Positions 28,430-37,510 of a DNA stretch of 58,171 nucleotides are shown here, in pieces. Position 1 is the stretch's first letter. Every line of letters starts with the position of its first letter. A program made the translations under genes and the position numbers. The notes below the pieces were generated by a model that saw only the letters and a program-made list of their open reading frames with translations, was not told where the DNA came from and made no database searches. The stretch is taken from positions 1 through 58,171 of the IMG/VR virus record IMGVR_UViG_3300050131_000113. One strand, written 5' to 3'. Source of the stretch: a virus.

Positions 28430-29337
28430 CAGAATCCTAAAACCGAATGATCGTTAGCGCTGATCGCGGCGAACGACGCGCTCTTGTCGGTGGCATAGAG
28501 GCCGAAGCTCATGATGCGAGAGAGGGAATGAAATCCGGTATTGTTGAAAGCCGCCGCTGTGAGATTATTCGTTCCGGGATTGGTGGTGACGGTGGAATTA
28601 ACCGTTCCGTCAACCGCGCCCTTTGAACTGGCACCAGCAAACAATCCCTGGATCGAATGATAATTGCCTTCCGTTGCGCCAGATGCGAAATCCCAAACGC
28701 CGCCTTGCGCGTACATTGCAACAACGCCAGAGCCATCGAAAAATAAACCCGTTGCTGAACTGTCACCGACGATCATGCCAAGAGATGCGACAGTGACGCG
28801 ACGCGCAACCGTAATCAGTGTAAAGGCTTGTACCAGAGCGAGCGATGCCGAATAATTCAGGTATTGACCGGCCGTGAAATCAATTGCAGGGAGCGAACCA
28901 AGATCGGAAAGCACGAGCGAAGGAAGTGATGTGCTTGTGACAATGTGATCCGTCCCGATTTGGTCCCATATCTTCGAGACATACGGCGTACCGTGCGCGG
29001 TAATCCAGGCCGACATTGCAGAGGTATCGAGAAAGCCGCTAGTCAAGATATTGAGGGTCAAGCCGTTGCCGGCCGACCCGTCCTGAATGTTTACGCTGGG
29101 GGTTGATCCCGTCGCATAAGCCGCGTTATAGGCATACACACCATAGAAATGAGCGGCCCCAGAAGCGATATCACCGGGGCCAACATAGCCGCCGCCGCTC
29201 GCTACCGGCAGCCCCGGTCCCGGCAAGATAGGACCTTGAGCACGAACGATAGCCGGTGACGCAATAAGCACCGCCGCCGCACTCTTTATGAAGGTACGGC
29301 GTGAAGGCAGGATAAGTTCCCGCGATGGCAAAATCAC
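28429..29337 (-). CDS. Tat-signal arabinofuranosidase-B-like protein, 302 aa
   Basis: GTG 29337 overlaps the preceding stop (GTGA) with GGAG ten bases upstream. LPSRRTFIKSAAAVLIASPA-IVRAQG is a twin-arginine signal. The body (GAAHFYGVYAYNAAYATGST, VNIQDGSAGNGLTLNILTSG, AWITAHG.PYVSKIWDQIG, LPAIDFTAGQYLNY) resembles the jelly-roll of AbfB-type alpha-L-arabinofuranosidases seen in phage tail proteins. Catalytic residues cannot be fixed by eye, so it may be binding only. Confidence 0.66.
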   Translation of the reverse strand: MILPSRELILPSRRTFIKSAAAVLIASPAIVRAQGPILPGPGLPVASGGGYVGPGDIASGAAHFYGVYAYNAAYATGSTPSVNIQDGSAGNGLTLNILTSGFLDTSAMSAWITAHGTPYVSKIWDQIGTDHIVTSTSLPSLVLSDLGSLPAIDFTAGQYLNYSASLALVQAFTLITVARRVTVASLGMIVGDSSATGLFFDGSGVVAMYAQGGVWDFASGATEGNYHSIQGLFAGASSKGAVDGTVNSTVTTNPGTNNLTAAAFNNTGFHSLSRIMSFGLYATDKSASFAAISANDHSVLGF

Positions 29338-31091
29338 CGCTTCACGCTCCAGTTGGTCGTCAGGGCAGACGGTGTGATCGAGGTGCCCGTTAGGTTGCAC
29401 TGCTTAATATTAATGTTGCCGGAAGTCGGATACGGAACGATCGTAAGCATGGCCGTAGGCAGATATCCCGTCGTTCCCGTGGGGTCTCCATTGAACCCAA
29501 TGGTTATGACATCTGTCGTTGCGACGCCCGGCGCCGAAACTATCGTGGCCGAGCCGCACGCACCCGACGAAATCGCCGACGTACCGAGTGTTGCGGTGCC
29601 GCTGGCGATGGTGAGCGTCTGACCGCAGGTACTCGCAAGCTGATGGAGATTTGTCCCGTCGAAATAAAGGTCTGAACTTTGGTACTGTTTACATGCAAGC
29701 GTAGCTGCGCCGTCGATATTACCCGACGAAGGCGTGTACGTAGCAGTGCCCGCTCCTAAATTCTTGACGGTGAAATAGTCGGTCGAGACAAAGCCCGTTA
29801 TGGTGATCGCTGCCGCAACCGGCGAAGCGTTGCTCTCCGTGACCAGCGAGCCCTTGTCGGTCGATGTGATGGTGTCCGTGGTGGCCGTGTTGTTGCGCGC
29901 TGTGACGGCCGCGCTGACAACCACCGCGCCTGTCGTCGGGCTGACTGTGACGCCGATGCCGCCCGTGACGGATGAAACCGCGCCAACGGCACTGATCACG
30001 CCACTCGACGCCGTGATCGATGTCCCATCGACCTGCACAATGCCCTTCTGCGAGGAAGTGGCGAGCTGGATCGCCGGGGCCCCATCGGAGCGCAGGAAAG
30101 TCGTCGCCGAGCCATTGACGGCTGTGGGTCCGGCGGTCGCCGTGGGATTGGCGCCGGACGATCCCGAGCCGCCGCAGACCGCTCCAGTCCCGGAAATTAC
30201 ACCGGATGAATTGACGTTCAAGCATTGCGTCGATCCCGTGATCCACGCCAGCGTCATCGCCGTCGTGGCGTTAAGGCTGTCGATCGTCGGCGCACTTCCA
30301 AACACCGCGTTTCCGGTTCCGGTCTTGGTCGTGAGTGCCGCCAGCAGGTTGGAGCTGGAGGGCGTCCCCAGGAATGTGCCGACGCCCGTACCGAGGCCAG
30401 AGAGACCGGAGAGCGGCAACCCCGTTCCGTTGGTCAGGGTGATCGAGGAAGGTGTGCCGCCCGCACCGTTGAACACGACCGGAGCACCGGCCGAGCCGAT
30501 GTTGTCGGCGAGTGCGGCCGCAACGCCCGTACCGAGGCCAGAGACACTTCCAATCGCCGGCGCACATGTCGAGGCCGAGGCTGCGGTGATCAGACCCTTG
30601 GCGTTGACCGTCAGCGTGATGCAACTGGTGGAACTACCAAACGAGCCGACATTGCTGTTGACGGTCGCAAGCGTGATGGTACCGCCAGAGGAAACGGTCG
30701 CATCCCCCGAGAACAGCGAATTGATGTAGGTCGCGACCTGCGTAAACGTCGCCTTGACGCCGCCGGAGCCTGCGGTCTGCACCACATAGATCAGGTTGGC
30801 GCCGGCAATCGCGCCTGAGGCGGACAGGTTCGATAGCGCGGTGTTGGCGGCGTAGGCGGCCGTGGCGAACGACAGCGCGCCGATCAGCGATAGCGTCGTC
30901 AGGCGTTTATTTCGCAGGATCTGCGCGAGTAGCGCCACCACCAGGCACAGCGATGCTGCGATGAATGCGCATTCCAAAATGCTCAGCACATTGATGCCGT
31001 GCCATGAATGGTTGAGTTCGCATATTTTGGCCGGGCAGCCGCCGCCGAATTCAACCAGATAGTGCATAAAATGCGGGAAATTATCGAACAT
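29334..31091 (-). CDS. Tail-fibre-like protein with N-terminal membrane/signal segments, 585 aa
   Basis: Residues 35-60 are a membrane helix (ILECAFIAASLCLVVALLAQIL) and 63-82 a second, signal-like one (RLTTLSLIGALSFATAAYA-ANT). After that the protein is Gly/Ser/Thr-rich with fibre-type repeats (SGLGTGVAAALADNIGSAG..., LSGLGTGVGTFLGTPSSSN; FLRSDGAPA, SSQKGIVQVDG). Typical of phage fibres or shaft proteins, but the hydrophobic start is not usual for a virion protein. Confidence 0.65.
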   Translation of the reverse strand: MFDNFPHFMHYLVEFGGGCPAKICELNHSWHGINVLSILECAFIAASLCLVVALLAQILRNKRLTTLSLIGALSFATAAYAANTALSNLSASGAIAGANLIYVVQTAGSGGVKATFTQVATYINSLFSGDATVSSGGTITLATVNSNVGSFGSSTSCITLTVNAKGLITAASASTCAPAIGSVSGLGTGVAAALADNIGSAGAPVVFNGAGGTPSSITLTNGTGLPLSGLSGLGTGVGTFLGTPSSSNLLAALTTKTGTGNAVFGSAPTIDSLNATTAMTLAWITGSTQCLNVNSSGVISGTGAVCGGSGSSGANPTATAGPTAVNGSATTFLRSDGAPAIQLATSSQKGIVQVDGTSITASSGVISAVGAVSSVTGGIGVTVSPTTGAVVVSAAVTARNNTATTDTITSTDKGSLVTESNASPVAAAITITGFVSTDYFTVKNLGAGTATYTPSSGNIDGAATLACKQYQSSDLYFDGTNLHQLASTCGQTLTIASGTATLGTSAISSGACGSATIVSAPGVATTDVITIGFNGDPTGTTGYLPTAMLTIVPYPTSGNINIKQCNLTGTSITPSALTTNWSVKR

Positions 31092-31321
31092 CAGCAGCCC
31101 CCCTCAAGACAGAAATGGCTTGAACCGTCTTCAAGCAGCAGGAACGAGGTGCCGTCCTCGAGCAGAAGAGCGCCGGCGATCGGCGGGGGTGCTGTTGCGC
31201 TTGAAATAGGCCCAGTGAGAGTCTTATTCATCCATCCACCCTCGGGGCCGGTCAGGTTTGAAGCCCCCGCCAAGCTGGCGAACAGCATCAGCGCGGTCGC
31301 GATAAAGAGAACCTTGTTCAT
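31091..31321 (-). CDS. Secreted small protein with LLLEDG repeats, 76 aa
   Basis: Signal peptide MNKVLFIATALMLFASLAGA. The mature part has LLLEDGTSFLLLEDGSSHFC, a short beta repeat found in phage tail-associated proteins. Stop and next start overlap (TGATG). Confidence 0.62.
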   Translation of the reverse strand: MNKVLFIATALMLFASLAGASNLTGPEGGWMNKTLTGPISSATAPPPIAGALLLEDGTSFLLLEDGSSHFCLEGGC

Positions 31322-31713
31322 GGCTGCGCGTATCCCTGAACAATCCGCAGCGTCGTCGTGTTGGATGCGGTGATTGCGGCCAGATACGCGGCGGTCTCAT
31401 TGCTGATGTTAAGGGTGACGAACGAATTGCCGGGCAGGCTATAAGTGCCAGCTATAGGTGCCGCGGTGGATGTCGTCTGCGCTGTGGCGGCAGCACTTGA
31501 TGTCGCACCGAAGGCATAAAACGCCTCCTGCGATGTGATATTGTAGACGATAACGACCGGGCCGCAGGTCGAAAGCTGCACATTCGCGCTGCTGCTTGTG
31601 ACCGCCAGCGTACCTCCGGCGCATGCCGAGATGCCGGCCTGTTGCGCCATCGCGCCCGCGGGAAACAACAGGGCAAACGCAAAGCCGATCGCCGCAACAA
31701 GTTTTGCGCGCAT
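31318..31713 (-). CDS. Secreted beta-rich protein, 131 aa
   Basis: GGAGAAC before ATG 31713. Signal peptide MRAKLVAAIGFAFALLFPAG-AMA; mature chain with two Cys and Thr/Ala-rich strands (ANVQLSTCGPVVIVYNITSQ, SFVTLNISNETAAYLAAIT). No family recognised; likely an exported or virion-associated partner of the neighbouring fibres. Confidence 0.64.
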   Translation of the reverse strand: MRAKLVAAIGFAFALLFPAGAMAQQAGISACAGGTLAVTSSSANVQLSTCGPVVIVYNITSQEAFYAFGATSSAAATAQTTSTAAPIAGTYSLPGNSFVTLNISNETAAYLAAITASNTTTLRIVQGYAQP

Positions 31714-31769
31714 GGGGATGTTCTCCAGTCAGGATATTTCAGGGAAAGTTGATAAAAACCGACGCACCG

Positions 31770-32282
31770 TCAGTGCATCGCGACCGTGACGCCGTAGGCG
31801 CAAAATGTGCAGCTACCCGGGCCCAGCGTGATCTGGATGTAATGCCCCGCCGCTACCCCTGGTATGGATACTGTCCCATCGACCGCGGTATTGCTGGTGT
31901 TGCTGGTGGTGACACTCCCGATGGTCGAGACAGGCGAACTACAATTATTCGCGACCGTGCCGCAGTCCTTGACAATGAATTGCAGGCTTCCCGGTGCGGT
32001 TGGAACCGCGGTAACGGCCTCGATACTATCGACCGTGACGGCGACGTGGGTCTTGCAAACCGCAATGGTGCCGGAATTCCCGGAGGTTGCGAACAATGAA
32101 CCGTTGCAGAAGCTTTCCGGGACGTTAGCGGCAGGGATGGCAGCGATGCTGTCGACAACCAGCGCCTCCGAAGCACAATTTGCCGTCGATGTCCCGACCG
32201 GTGCAGTGCGGCATTGCTGGCCTTGGGCCATCGCCGGAGACGCCAGCAGCACCAGACACAGGGCGAGCAGCCATCTCATCAT
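31770..32282 (-). CDS. Secreted Cys-rich protein, 170 aa
   Basis: Signal peptide MMRWLLALCLVLLASP-AMA. The mature chain has eight cysteines (QQCRTAP, ANCASEA, SFCNGS, AVCKTH, KDCGTVANNCSSP, GSCTFCAYG), suggesting disulphides formed in the periplasm. Coupled to the collar-fibre gene upstream (ATGA). Confidence 0.65.
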   Translation of the reverse strand: MMRWLLALCLVLLASPAMAQGQQCRTAPVGTSTANCASEALVVDSIAAIPAANVPESFCNGSLFATSGNSGTIAVCKTHVAVTVDSIEAVTAVPTAPGSLQFIVKDCGTVANNCSSPVSTIGSVTTSNTSNTAVDGTVSIPGVAAGHYIQITLGPGSCTFCAYGVTVAMH

Positions 32283-33493
32283 AGTTTGACGATCGCATTG
32301 AGGAACTGAGACGGCTGCATGTTGTTGTGCGCGCCGCCGCCGGTATTGGTCGATGTCACCACCGCATTACCAGCCGTGATATTGCCAGTCGAAGTCCGGG
32401 CGCCCACGCTCCCGGAGGTTCCTACCAGTTGCCCGTTGCCGCCACCGCCCGCGCCGGATGAAGCGACCCCCGCCGGGTTGTTGACGATGCCGCTATCGCT
32501 CGAGGTGACGGTGAGCGAGATATTACCGCCGTTCGCCGATACGATGCCCGCGGGCGTCTCGGACAGCGCCAACAGATGCGTTTCCTCGCCGACCGTCAGC
32601 CCCATCGTCCGCGCCGTAAGCCCAGAGCCGCTTCCAGCGACCGCCAGCGCACGCCCCAGCATCTTCGGTAGTGTCATCCGGCAGTTCGCGGCCCATGCGG
32701 CTGCAGCAGAGCCCTGCGCTGCCCGCGTCGTCCCAGCACCCGTAGAAGTCAGTAGCGGACAGGTCGTATCGGTGAACGGCGAAGCAAACAGGATATTGAA
32801 CAGCGCCAGGTTGACGGCGGAATTGCTGTTGGAGGATCCGGAAGTCGCGTCCCCGAAGGTACCGTCGTCGAACATCAGCCAGCCGGTCGGCGGCGTCGAG
32901 GCAACCGTCAACCATACGACGCCAGTCGAGGCGGTCCCGTTGTTGATCGATGAATTGGAGGGGTTGAGCAGTTCCCAGCGGGTGTTGGCCGAATTATAGC
33001 GCAACACGATTTCAGCCAAATTGCCCGGGATGTCGCCGACCGCGAGCGCCGATCCGCCGAGCTTGGTGATGGTCCGCGCCGTCAGCCCATTCGGGGCAAA
33101 GGTCGGCGTCGTGGTGGCATTCGAAGCGCTGGCCCGGCCGAAGCACAATTGGCCGTCATTGAGGGTCACGAGCGCCGGGGTATAGGTTGCGGTCAGTGCG
33201 TCTGCGGTGCCCCCGAAGACGGTCCAATTGACCAATCCATCCTGAATCTGCCCAAAAGCGCTATAATCGGTCCGATTTACCGCGTTTTGCACCACTGTAT
33301 GACGAAATCCGGCCATCGGCAGGTTCGCGGACGGTTGACCCTGACCGTCCCGGGTGAGACAATTGCCCAAACCGTTCGCTGCGATGTCGTTGGTATCGGT
33401 ATCCATCCGGGAGGACGAAATATCGAGCCCGGCCGCCTTGTCGGCGACCCAGCTGAAGATTCTGTTAAAACTACCGGAACCGTTCCAACCCAT
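32279..33493 (-). CDS. Tail fibre with collar-type C-terminus, 404 aa
   Basis: The N-terminus MGWNGSGSFNRIFSWVADKA, then DISSSRMDTDTNDIAANGL, is the virion-attachment module of many podovirus fibres. The C-terminus (LPKMLGRALAVAGSGSGLTARTMGLTVGEETHLLALSETPAG..., ending GGGAHNNMQPSQFLNAIVKL) is a phage tail-collar domain. Host recognition is its probable role. It is the last gene of the structural block before the exported-protein cluster. Confidence 0.85.
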   Translation of the reverse strand: MGWNGSGSFNRIFSWVADKAAGLDISSSRMDTDTNDIAANGLGNCLTRDGQGQPSANLPMAGFRHTVVQNAVNRTDYSAFGQIQDGLVNWTVFGGTADALTATYTPALVTLNDGQLCFGRASASNATTTPTFAPNGLTARTITKLGGSALAVGDIPGNLAEIVLRYNSANTRWELLNPSNSSINNGTASTGVVWLTVASTPPTGWLMFDDGTFGDATSGSSNSNSAVNLALFNILFASPFTDTTCPLLTSTGAGTTRAAQGSAAAAWAANCRMTLPKMLGRALAVAGSGSGLTARTMGLTVGEETHLLALSETPAGIVSANGGNISLTVTSSDSGIVNNPAGVASSGAGGGGNGQLVGTSGSVGARTSTGNITAGNAVVTSTNTGGGAHNNMQPSQFLNAIVKL

Positions 33494-33547
33494 CGATTAT
33501 TTCCAGTGCAAAGCGTTGCGCGCCCGGCGCAAACCGGGTCGGATCAG

Positions 33548-33796
33548 ATGATGATGAAGCTGTTTCAGATGCTGGTTTTTACCGCCGTGATGTTTTCCAA
33601 CATTCACTGGCAGTGGACGCCGAACGGTTACCTGGCGTCGCTGATATCGATCGGTGTGACGTTCATCGCGACAGTTTCGCTACTCTGGATCATCGATGTG
33701 TCACGGCGCGCTGCGAGATATATCAAGCCGCGGCGCGGTCGAGGCCATCAGCGCGTTTATCAGCGCACTTTTCCCCCCGCCTTGCCGCGGCGGTAG
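33548..33796 (+). CDS. Plus-strand moron: 82-aa membrane protein (possible)
   Basis: Three ATGs at 33548, 33551 and 33554. MMMKLFQMLVFTAVMFSNIH, then WQWTPNGYLASLISIGVTFIATVSLLWII, is a convincing two-helix membrane protein with counterparts in Rhizobiales phages. The last 30 residues are Arg-rich and overlap the 3' end of the convergent ejection-protein gene, so the C-terminus may be an accident of read-through. It fills a 207-base gap with no minus-strand gene. Confidence 0.5.
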   Translation: MMMKLFQMLVFTAVMFSNIHWQWTPNGYLASLISIGVTFIATVSLLWIIDVSRRAARYIKPRRGRGHQRVYQRTFPPALPRR

Positions 33797-35347
33797 TGGC
33801 ACGTAATTCGGATTCGGCAATGTCACTCCCGGGGTAACCCGGCTCGCGATCGTCGGGCTTTGGGTATTGGCGAGATTGGCCTGATGCAGCGGCGATCGAG
33901 CGCGCAGCATTTCATCCAGATTGTTGAAGCTGCGCCTCGTGATTGCATCGCCACCCATCTTGGAGGCCAGTGCTGCCAGCGATAGCGGGATCGAAGCGCC
34001 TCCGGTCAGTACAGCGTCCTGGGCATGGACGATACCCTTCAGGCCAGTGTCCGGGCCAAGCTTTCCCACCTGACGAAGCGTATTGCCAAGCCAGTTGCCA
34101 CGAATTCCACTTTCCAGCGCCGCCTTCTCGGCGTCGTTAAACCCTCCGGCACGCCTGAAATTATCCATGGCCAGCGGTCGCAATGCCTGCCGCGTGGCAT
34201 TATTGATATTGCCCCCTCCATAGGTGGAATCGGCCTTCAGATCAGCATTGCCAAGCCGGGTCTGGACTTCCTCCGCACGTTTTGCAGCACCCCAATTGCC
34301 CCCGGCTTCCTTCAAGAGATCGCCGGCCTTTTGCGCGTTGCCTTGAACCAGATCCGGTTGCCGCAGGTTTTCCAGGAACGAATTGACGTGCCCGATCGCA
34401 CGATTGGCGGCGACCGCATCGCTTGTCATGTTGCCGGTCGGGCTGCGATCGTCCGCGATGCGCCCCAGCACTTTCCGCACCGACTGGATGTCGTCGATCG
34501 AGGCCGGCTGACCGATCGAGCGCGCCATGCCCTGGTTCGGATTCGATAGTTCGCTGATCGCCGCAAACGTCTTCGGCTCATTGGCGGCGCGAAAGCCGCT
34601 ATTGGTGCCGTTTTCCAGATCGTTCTGAATCCAGTGGTGCAGGAACGAAACCGCATCGGGATGGATCTGCACGTCCTTGACGTCGGGATGATTGTATTGA
34701 GCCCGCGCAGCGTCTTTCAGTTCTTCCACGGTCGGAGCCGCGATCGACTTGGCCTTGTTCAAGACATCCGCAAGCCCGCCGCTTGCGACCGCGCCAGCAA
34801 CGCGCGCATAGGGTTCGGCCGCAGTCCCGGCTGTCAGTTGCCCCGCGGTCTCGCTGCCGATCGCGGGTGCGGCAACGCGCGTCAAGACCTTCGATAGCAG
34901 TCCCTCGCCGCCGCCCAACGCGGCAGGCGCGAATTCGCCGACGGTTTGGGCATACTGCCCCGGCACCGTCTCCGGCTTGTGGAAATCGCCAGTGACGCCC
35001 TCGATGCCCTTTTGGATGCCGCTGCTGGTCGGAAGGATCGGCCCCGTCGGTTCCGGTCCTTTGTCAAAGCCGAGCTTGTTGGCGATATAATCCGACGCGA
35101 CCTGGCTGCCTTTGGTAAGAAGATTGGCGGCGTCGCCGGGAAGTCCGGCAAGCCCGATCGCACCCTTGGCAAGCCCGATCCCGCCGCTCTTGGCGACGTC
35201 GGCCATGACAGACGGATGCGAGGCGTAAGCTGCCTTCAATTCGTCATCGGACATCTTGCTCAGATCAGGCGTCGCCGCAGATGGCACAGCGGGAGCGGCG
35301 TACATCGCCTTCAGATGATCGTCCGATAGCGCGGAAAGATCGGTCAT
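33701..35347 (-). CDS. Internal virion/DNA-ejection protein, 548 aa
   Basis: It starts with two short repeats (LSALSDDHLKAMYA and LSKMSDDELKAAYA), a feature of podovirus ejection proteins, followed by a hydrophobic Gly/Ala helix (KSGGIGLAKGAIGLAGLPGDAANLL) and long amphipathic helices. Downstream of the muramidase-containing 720-aa gene with ATGA overlap. Expected to be packaged in the head and ejected with DNA. Confidence 0.72.
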   Translation of the reverse strand: MTDLSALSDDHLKAMYAAPAVPSAATPDLSKMSDDELKAAYASHPSVMADVAKSGGIGLAKGAIGLAGLPGDAANLLTKGSQVASDYIANKLGFDKGPEPTGPILPTSSGIQKGIEGVTGDFHKPETVPGQYAQTVGEFAPAALGGGEGLLSKVLTRVAAPAIGSETAGQLTAGTAAEPYARVAGAVASGGLADVLNKAKSIAAPTVEELKDAARAQYNHPDVKDVQIHPDAVSFLHHWIQNDLENGTNSGFRAANEPKTFAAISELSNPNQGMARSIGQPASIDDIQSVRKVLGRIADDRSPTGNMTSDAVAANRAIGHVNSFLENLRQPDLVQGNAQKAGDLLKEAGGNWGAAKRAEEVQTRLGNADLKADSTYGGGNINNATRQALRPLAMDNFRRAGGFNDAEKAALESGIRGNWLGNTLRQVGKLGPDTGLKGIVHAQDAVLTGGASIPLSLAALASKMGGDAITRRSFNNLDEMLRARSPLHQANLANTQSPTIASRVTPGVTLPNPNYVPLPPRQGGGKSALINALMASTAPRLDISRSAP

Positions 35348-37506
35348 TGCAGCAGCCCGCGCTTCTTCATTTCAGCCTCAAGCGCGGCGCGATCGGGAGC
35401 GCCAGCGGGTGCTGCGGGTGAAGCCGCGGACCCGGAAGTCGCTGCGGCCTGCTGTGCGCCCCACGTATGCTTCTGGATCTTGTCCATGATATCGCGTTCT
35501 TTTGGTCCAAAAACACTTAACGGGTCGGTGGTTCCCGCAGGGTTTTCAAACACGCGATCTTTTTCTTGAACAACATTTGATATTCTTCCGTTCATCAAAG
35601 AACGGAACTCATCAAGGCCACCTCTAACTTCGGTTGGTGAGTGTTTGTTGAGGTCAAGACGGTCGAGCCAATACTCCCTGCTGGCTTGATCACCATGGCC
35701 AGTGCCAGCCAATAGCGTCGCGGTTTCGTCCGCGATACCCTTGCGCGCCGTCTCATAATGGCCGAGTGCGTCCTGATATTCTTTGTCGCCGTACTGGTTT
35801 CGTATGAAACCCTTGGCACTGTTGAGAATCGGCAATGTATTGCTGGCCCCAAGCGGTCCTTTTTCAAGTGTGGAGATCGCGGAATCAGCGTCGCCAAGAT
35901 GTTTTGCAACCGTTCCCGCAGACCTGACTTGTCCACCAAATGAACTAGGCGTAGTCGCTGCCATACTCTTTTCAAAATTGCTACGCGCCAGCCATTTTGC
36001 GGCGGTGAAGTTCCCGTCAACTTGAGTGACATCTTCCTTTAATTGCTGCTGTAGCGGATTGAGGCGGGAGCCGACTGGATACGGAATACGACCATCAAGC
36101 ACACCCTGAGCCTGCGAAGCGCGGGCCGGATCAGACTGTTTAAGGGCCTCCATCCGCTGCGGCCCCTGCAGACCATCCAGCGGATCGATCTTGGCGCTCG
36201 ACTTCGGCTGGGCCGCATAATCTTCCCGCGTCGGCGGGTAGCCGTAGACCGGCTGGTTATATTTGTCTTTACCGACGATACCCCATGCCGGCTTATCGTC
36301 AGGCGTCAACTGCTGCAGGATCAGTTTCGATGCCAGCGCCTTCGACGTGTCGTCGGAATACGGATTCTGCAACACCGCCATCAGCCTGTGAACGTCGGGA
36401 GTGCCCGGCGACGCCGCTGCGGCCTGCGCCGTCGGCAACGTCCCCTGTGCCGGCTGCGCACCGGTCGGTATTGCGTCATCTTCCGCCGCTGCTTTCGGCG
36501 CGGCTGTGGCAGGGCCTGCGACCTGGTAGGGTTTGCCAGGCGCAGCCCCTGACATCCCCGGCGCCGCCTGCCCATTCTCGTGCGCGGCCATGGCCGCAAT
36601 CAATTGTGGCCGCATGTTAGCCGGTATCGGCGCGTTCGGATCCAGCCCGAGTTTTCCCGCCACATCCGCGGCATAAGCCGAGACATTGTTACCATCGGCA
36701 GCTGGTGCCCAGCGCCCGACGATGCCGGCAACCGTGTTCAAACCGTGGTTCTTTTCGTAACTGTCGAGCAGCGTGTTGGCCGCTGCAACCCCGTGATCCG
36801 GCGTCTGGAATTTGGCGAAACGGCCGTCCGAGCCGGCATAGCCAGCTTGCGATTTGGCAAATGGACCATCCTCGATGTTGAGCGCGTTATTGTTGCGGAT
36901 ACCGCGCGGAGCCGTGGCCGCAGCAATCGCCGCGAGGGGATCGGCAGAAGCGACTTGCGTTGCCGGCGCCGCCGGAGGCGTGATCTGCGCGGTGCCTGAC
37001 TGGATCGCGGGATCGCCCCCAGGAAACCGGTTGGCGACCTGGTCGTTCGGCGAACCCGGAACGGGAGCGTGTGCTACCGGCGACATTTCGGCCGGGAAAC
37101 GATTGGCGACTTGCGCGTTCGGCGAGCCAGGAACGGCTGCAGGTGCATCGGCTTGAGGCGTAGCATTCGGCGGCGCAGCAGGTGCCGGCGAGCTTGGCAT
37201 CATCACCGGCGGCGCGCTTGGAATTGCCGCCGGTCGCTGCTGCGCCTCGATCGCCGCCATCAATTGATCGGTTGCCGACTTCTTCCCGCCCGCAATTGTC
37301 CTGGCGAGATCGGAGGTCGACGAATTTGTCAGGTAACTGCCGGACAACGCTTGCGCCAGCCGGCCGATCGCGCCCCATTTCGATGTCGGCGAGGAATCCG
37401 ATCCCTGCGTAAACAGTTCGTTGCCGGTTTGCATATAACCGAGTGGCCGGTAGGTGTTGGGGTCCATACCCTGCAGCACGGCTTGCGAGAGAGGGGTAAT
37501 TGCCAT
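35344..37506 (-). CDS. Virion-associated muramidase/ejection protein, 720 aa
   Basis: A disordered Pro/Ala-rich N-terminal third contains two copies of VPGSPN(A/D)QVANRFP. At about 200-310 lies a phage lysozyme-like domain: PRGIRNNNALNIEDGPFA, GRFAKFQTPDHGVAAANTLLDSYEKNHGLNTVAGIVGRWAP, the form seen in PRD1 P5-type and podovirus internal proteins. The rest is helical. It probably opens peptidoglycan locally during DNA entry. Confidence 0.78.
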   Translation of the reverse strand: MAITPLSQAVLQGMDPNTYRPLGYMQTGNELFTQGSDSSPTSKWGAIGRLAQALSGSYLTNSSTSDLARTIAGGKKSATDQLMAAIEAQQRPAAIPSAPPVMMPSSPAPAAPPNATPQADAPAAVPGSPNAQVANRFPAEMSPVAHAPVPGSPNDQVANRFPGGDPAIQSGTAQITPPAAPATQVASADPLAAIAAATAPRGIRNNNALNIEDGPFAKSQAGYAGSDGRFAKFQTPDHGVAAANTLLDSYEKNHGLNTVAGIVGRWAPAADGNNVSAYAADVAGKLGLDPNAPIPANMRPQLIAAMAAHENGQAAPGMSGAAPGKPYQVAGPATAAPKAAAEDDAIPTGAQPAQGTLPTAQAAAASPGTPDVHRLMAVLQNPYSDDTSKALASKLILQQLTPDDKPAWGIVGKDKYNQPVYGYPPTREDYAAQPKSSAKIDPLDGLQGPQRMEALKQSDPARASQAQGVLDGRIPYPVGSRLNPLQQQLKEDVTQVDGNFTAAKWLARSNFEKSMAATTPSSFGGQVRSAGTVAKHLGDADSAISTLEKGPLGASNTLPILNSAKGFIRNQYGDKEYQDALGHYETARKGIADETATLLAGTGHGDQASREYWLDRLDLNKHSPTEVRGGLDEFRSLMNGRISNVVQEKDRVFENPAGTTDPLSVFGPKERDIMDKIQKHTWGAQQAAATSGSAASPAAPAGAPDRAALEAEMKKRGLLQ

Positions 37507-37510
37507 GGCG

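Noticed and set aside
29800-30729. 309-codon plus-strand frame
   Set aside because: Antisense to the repetitive fibre-like gene; Val/Pro/Thr repeats are the complement of its Gly/Ser/Thr repeats.
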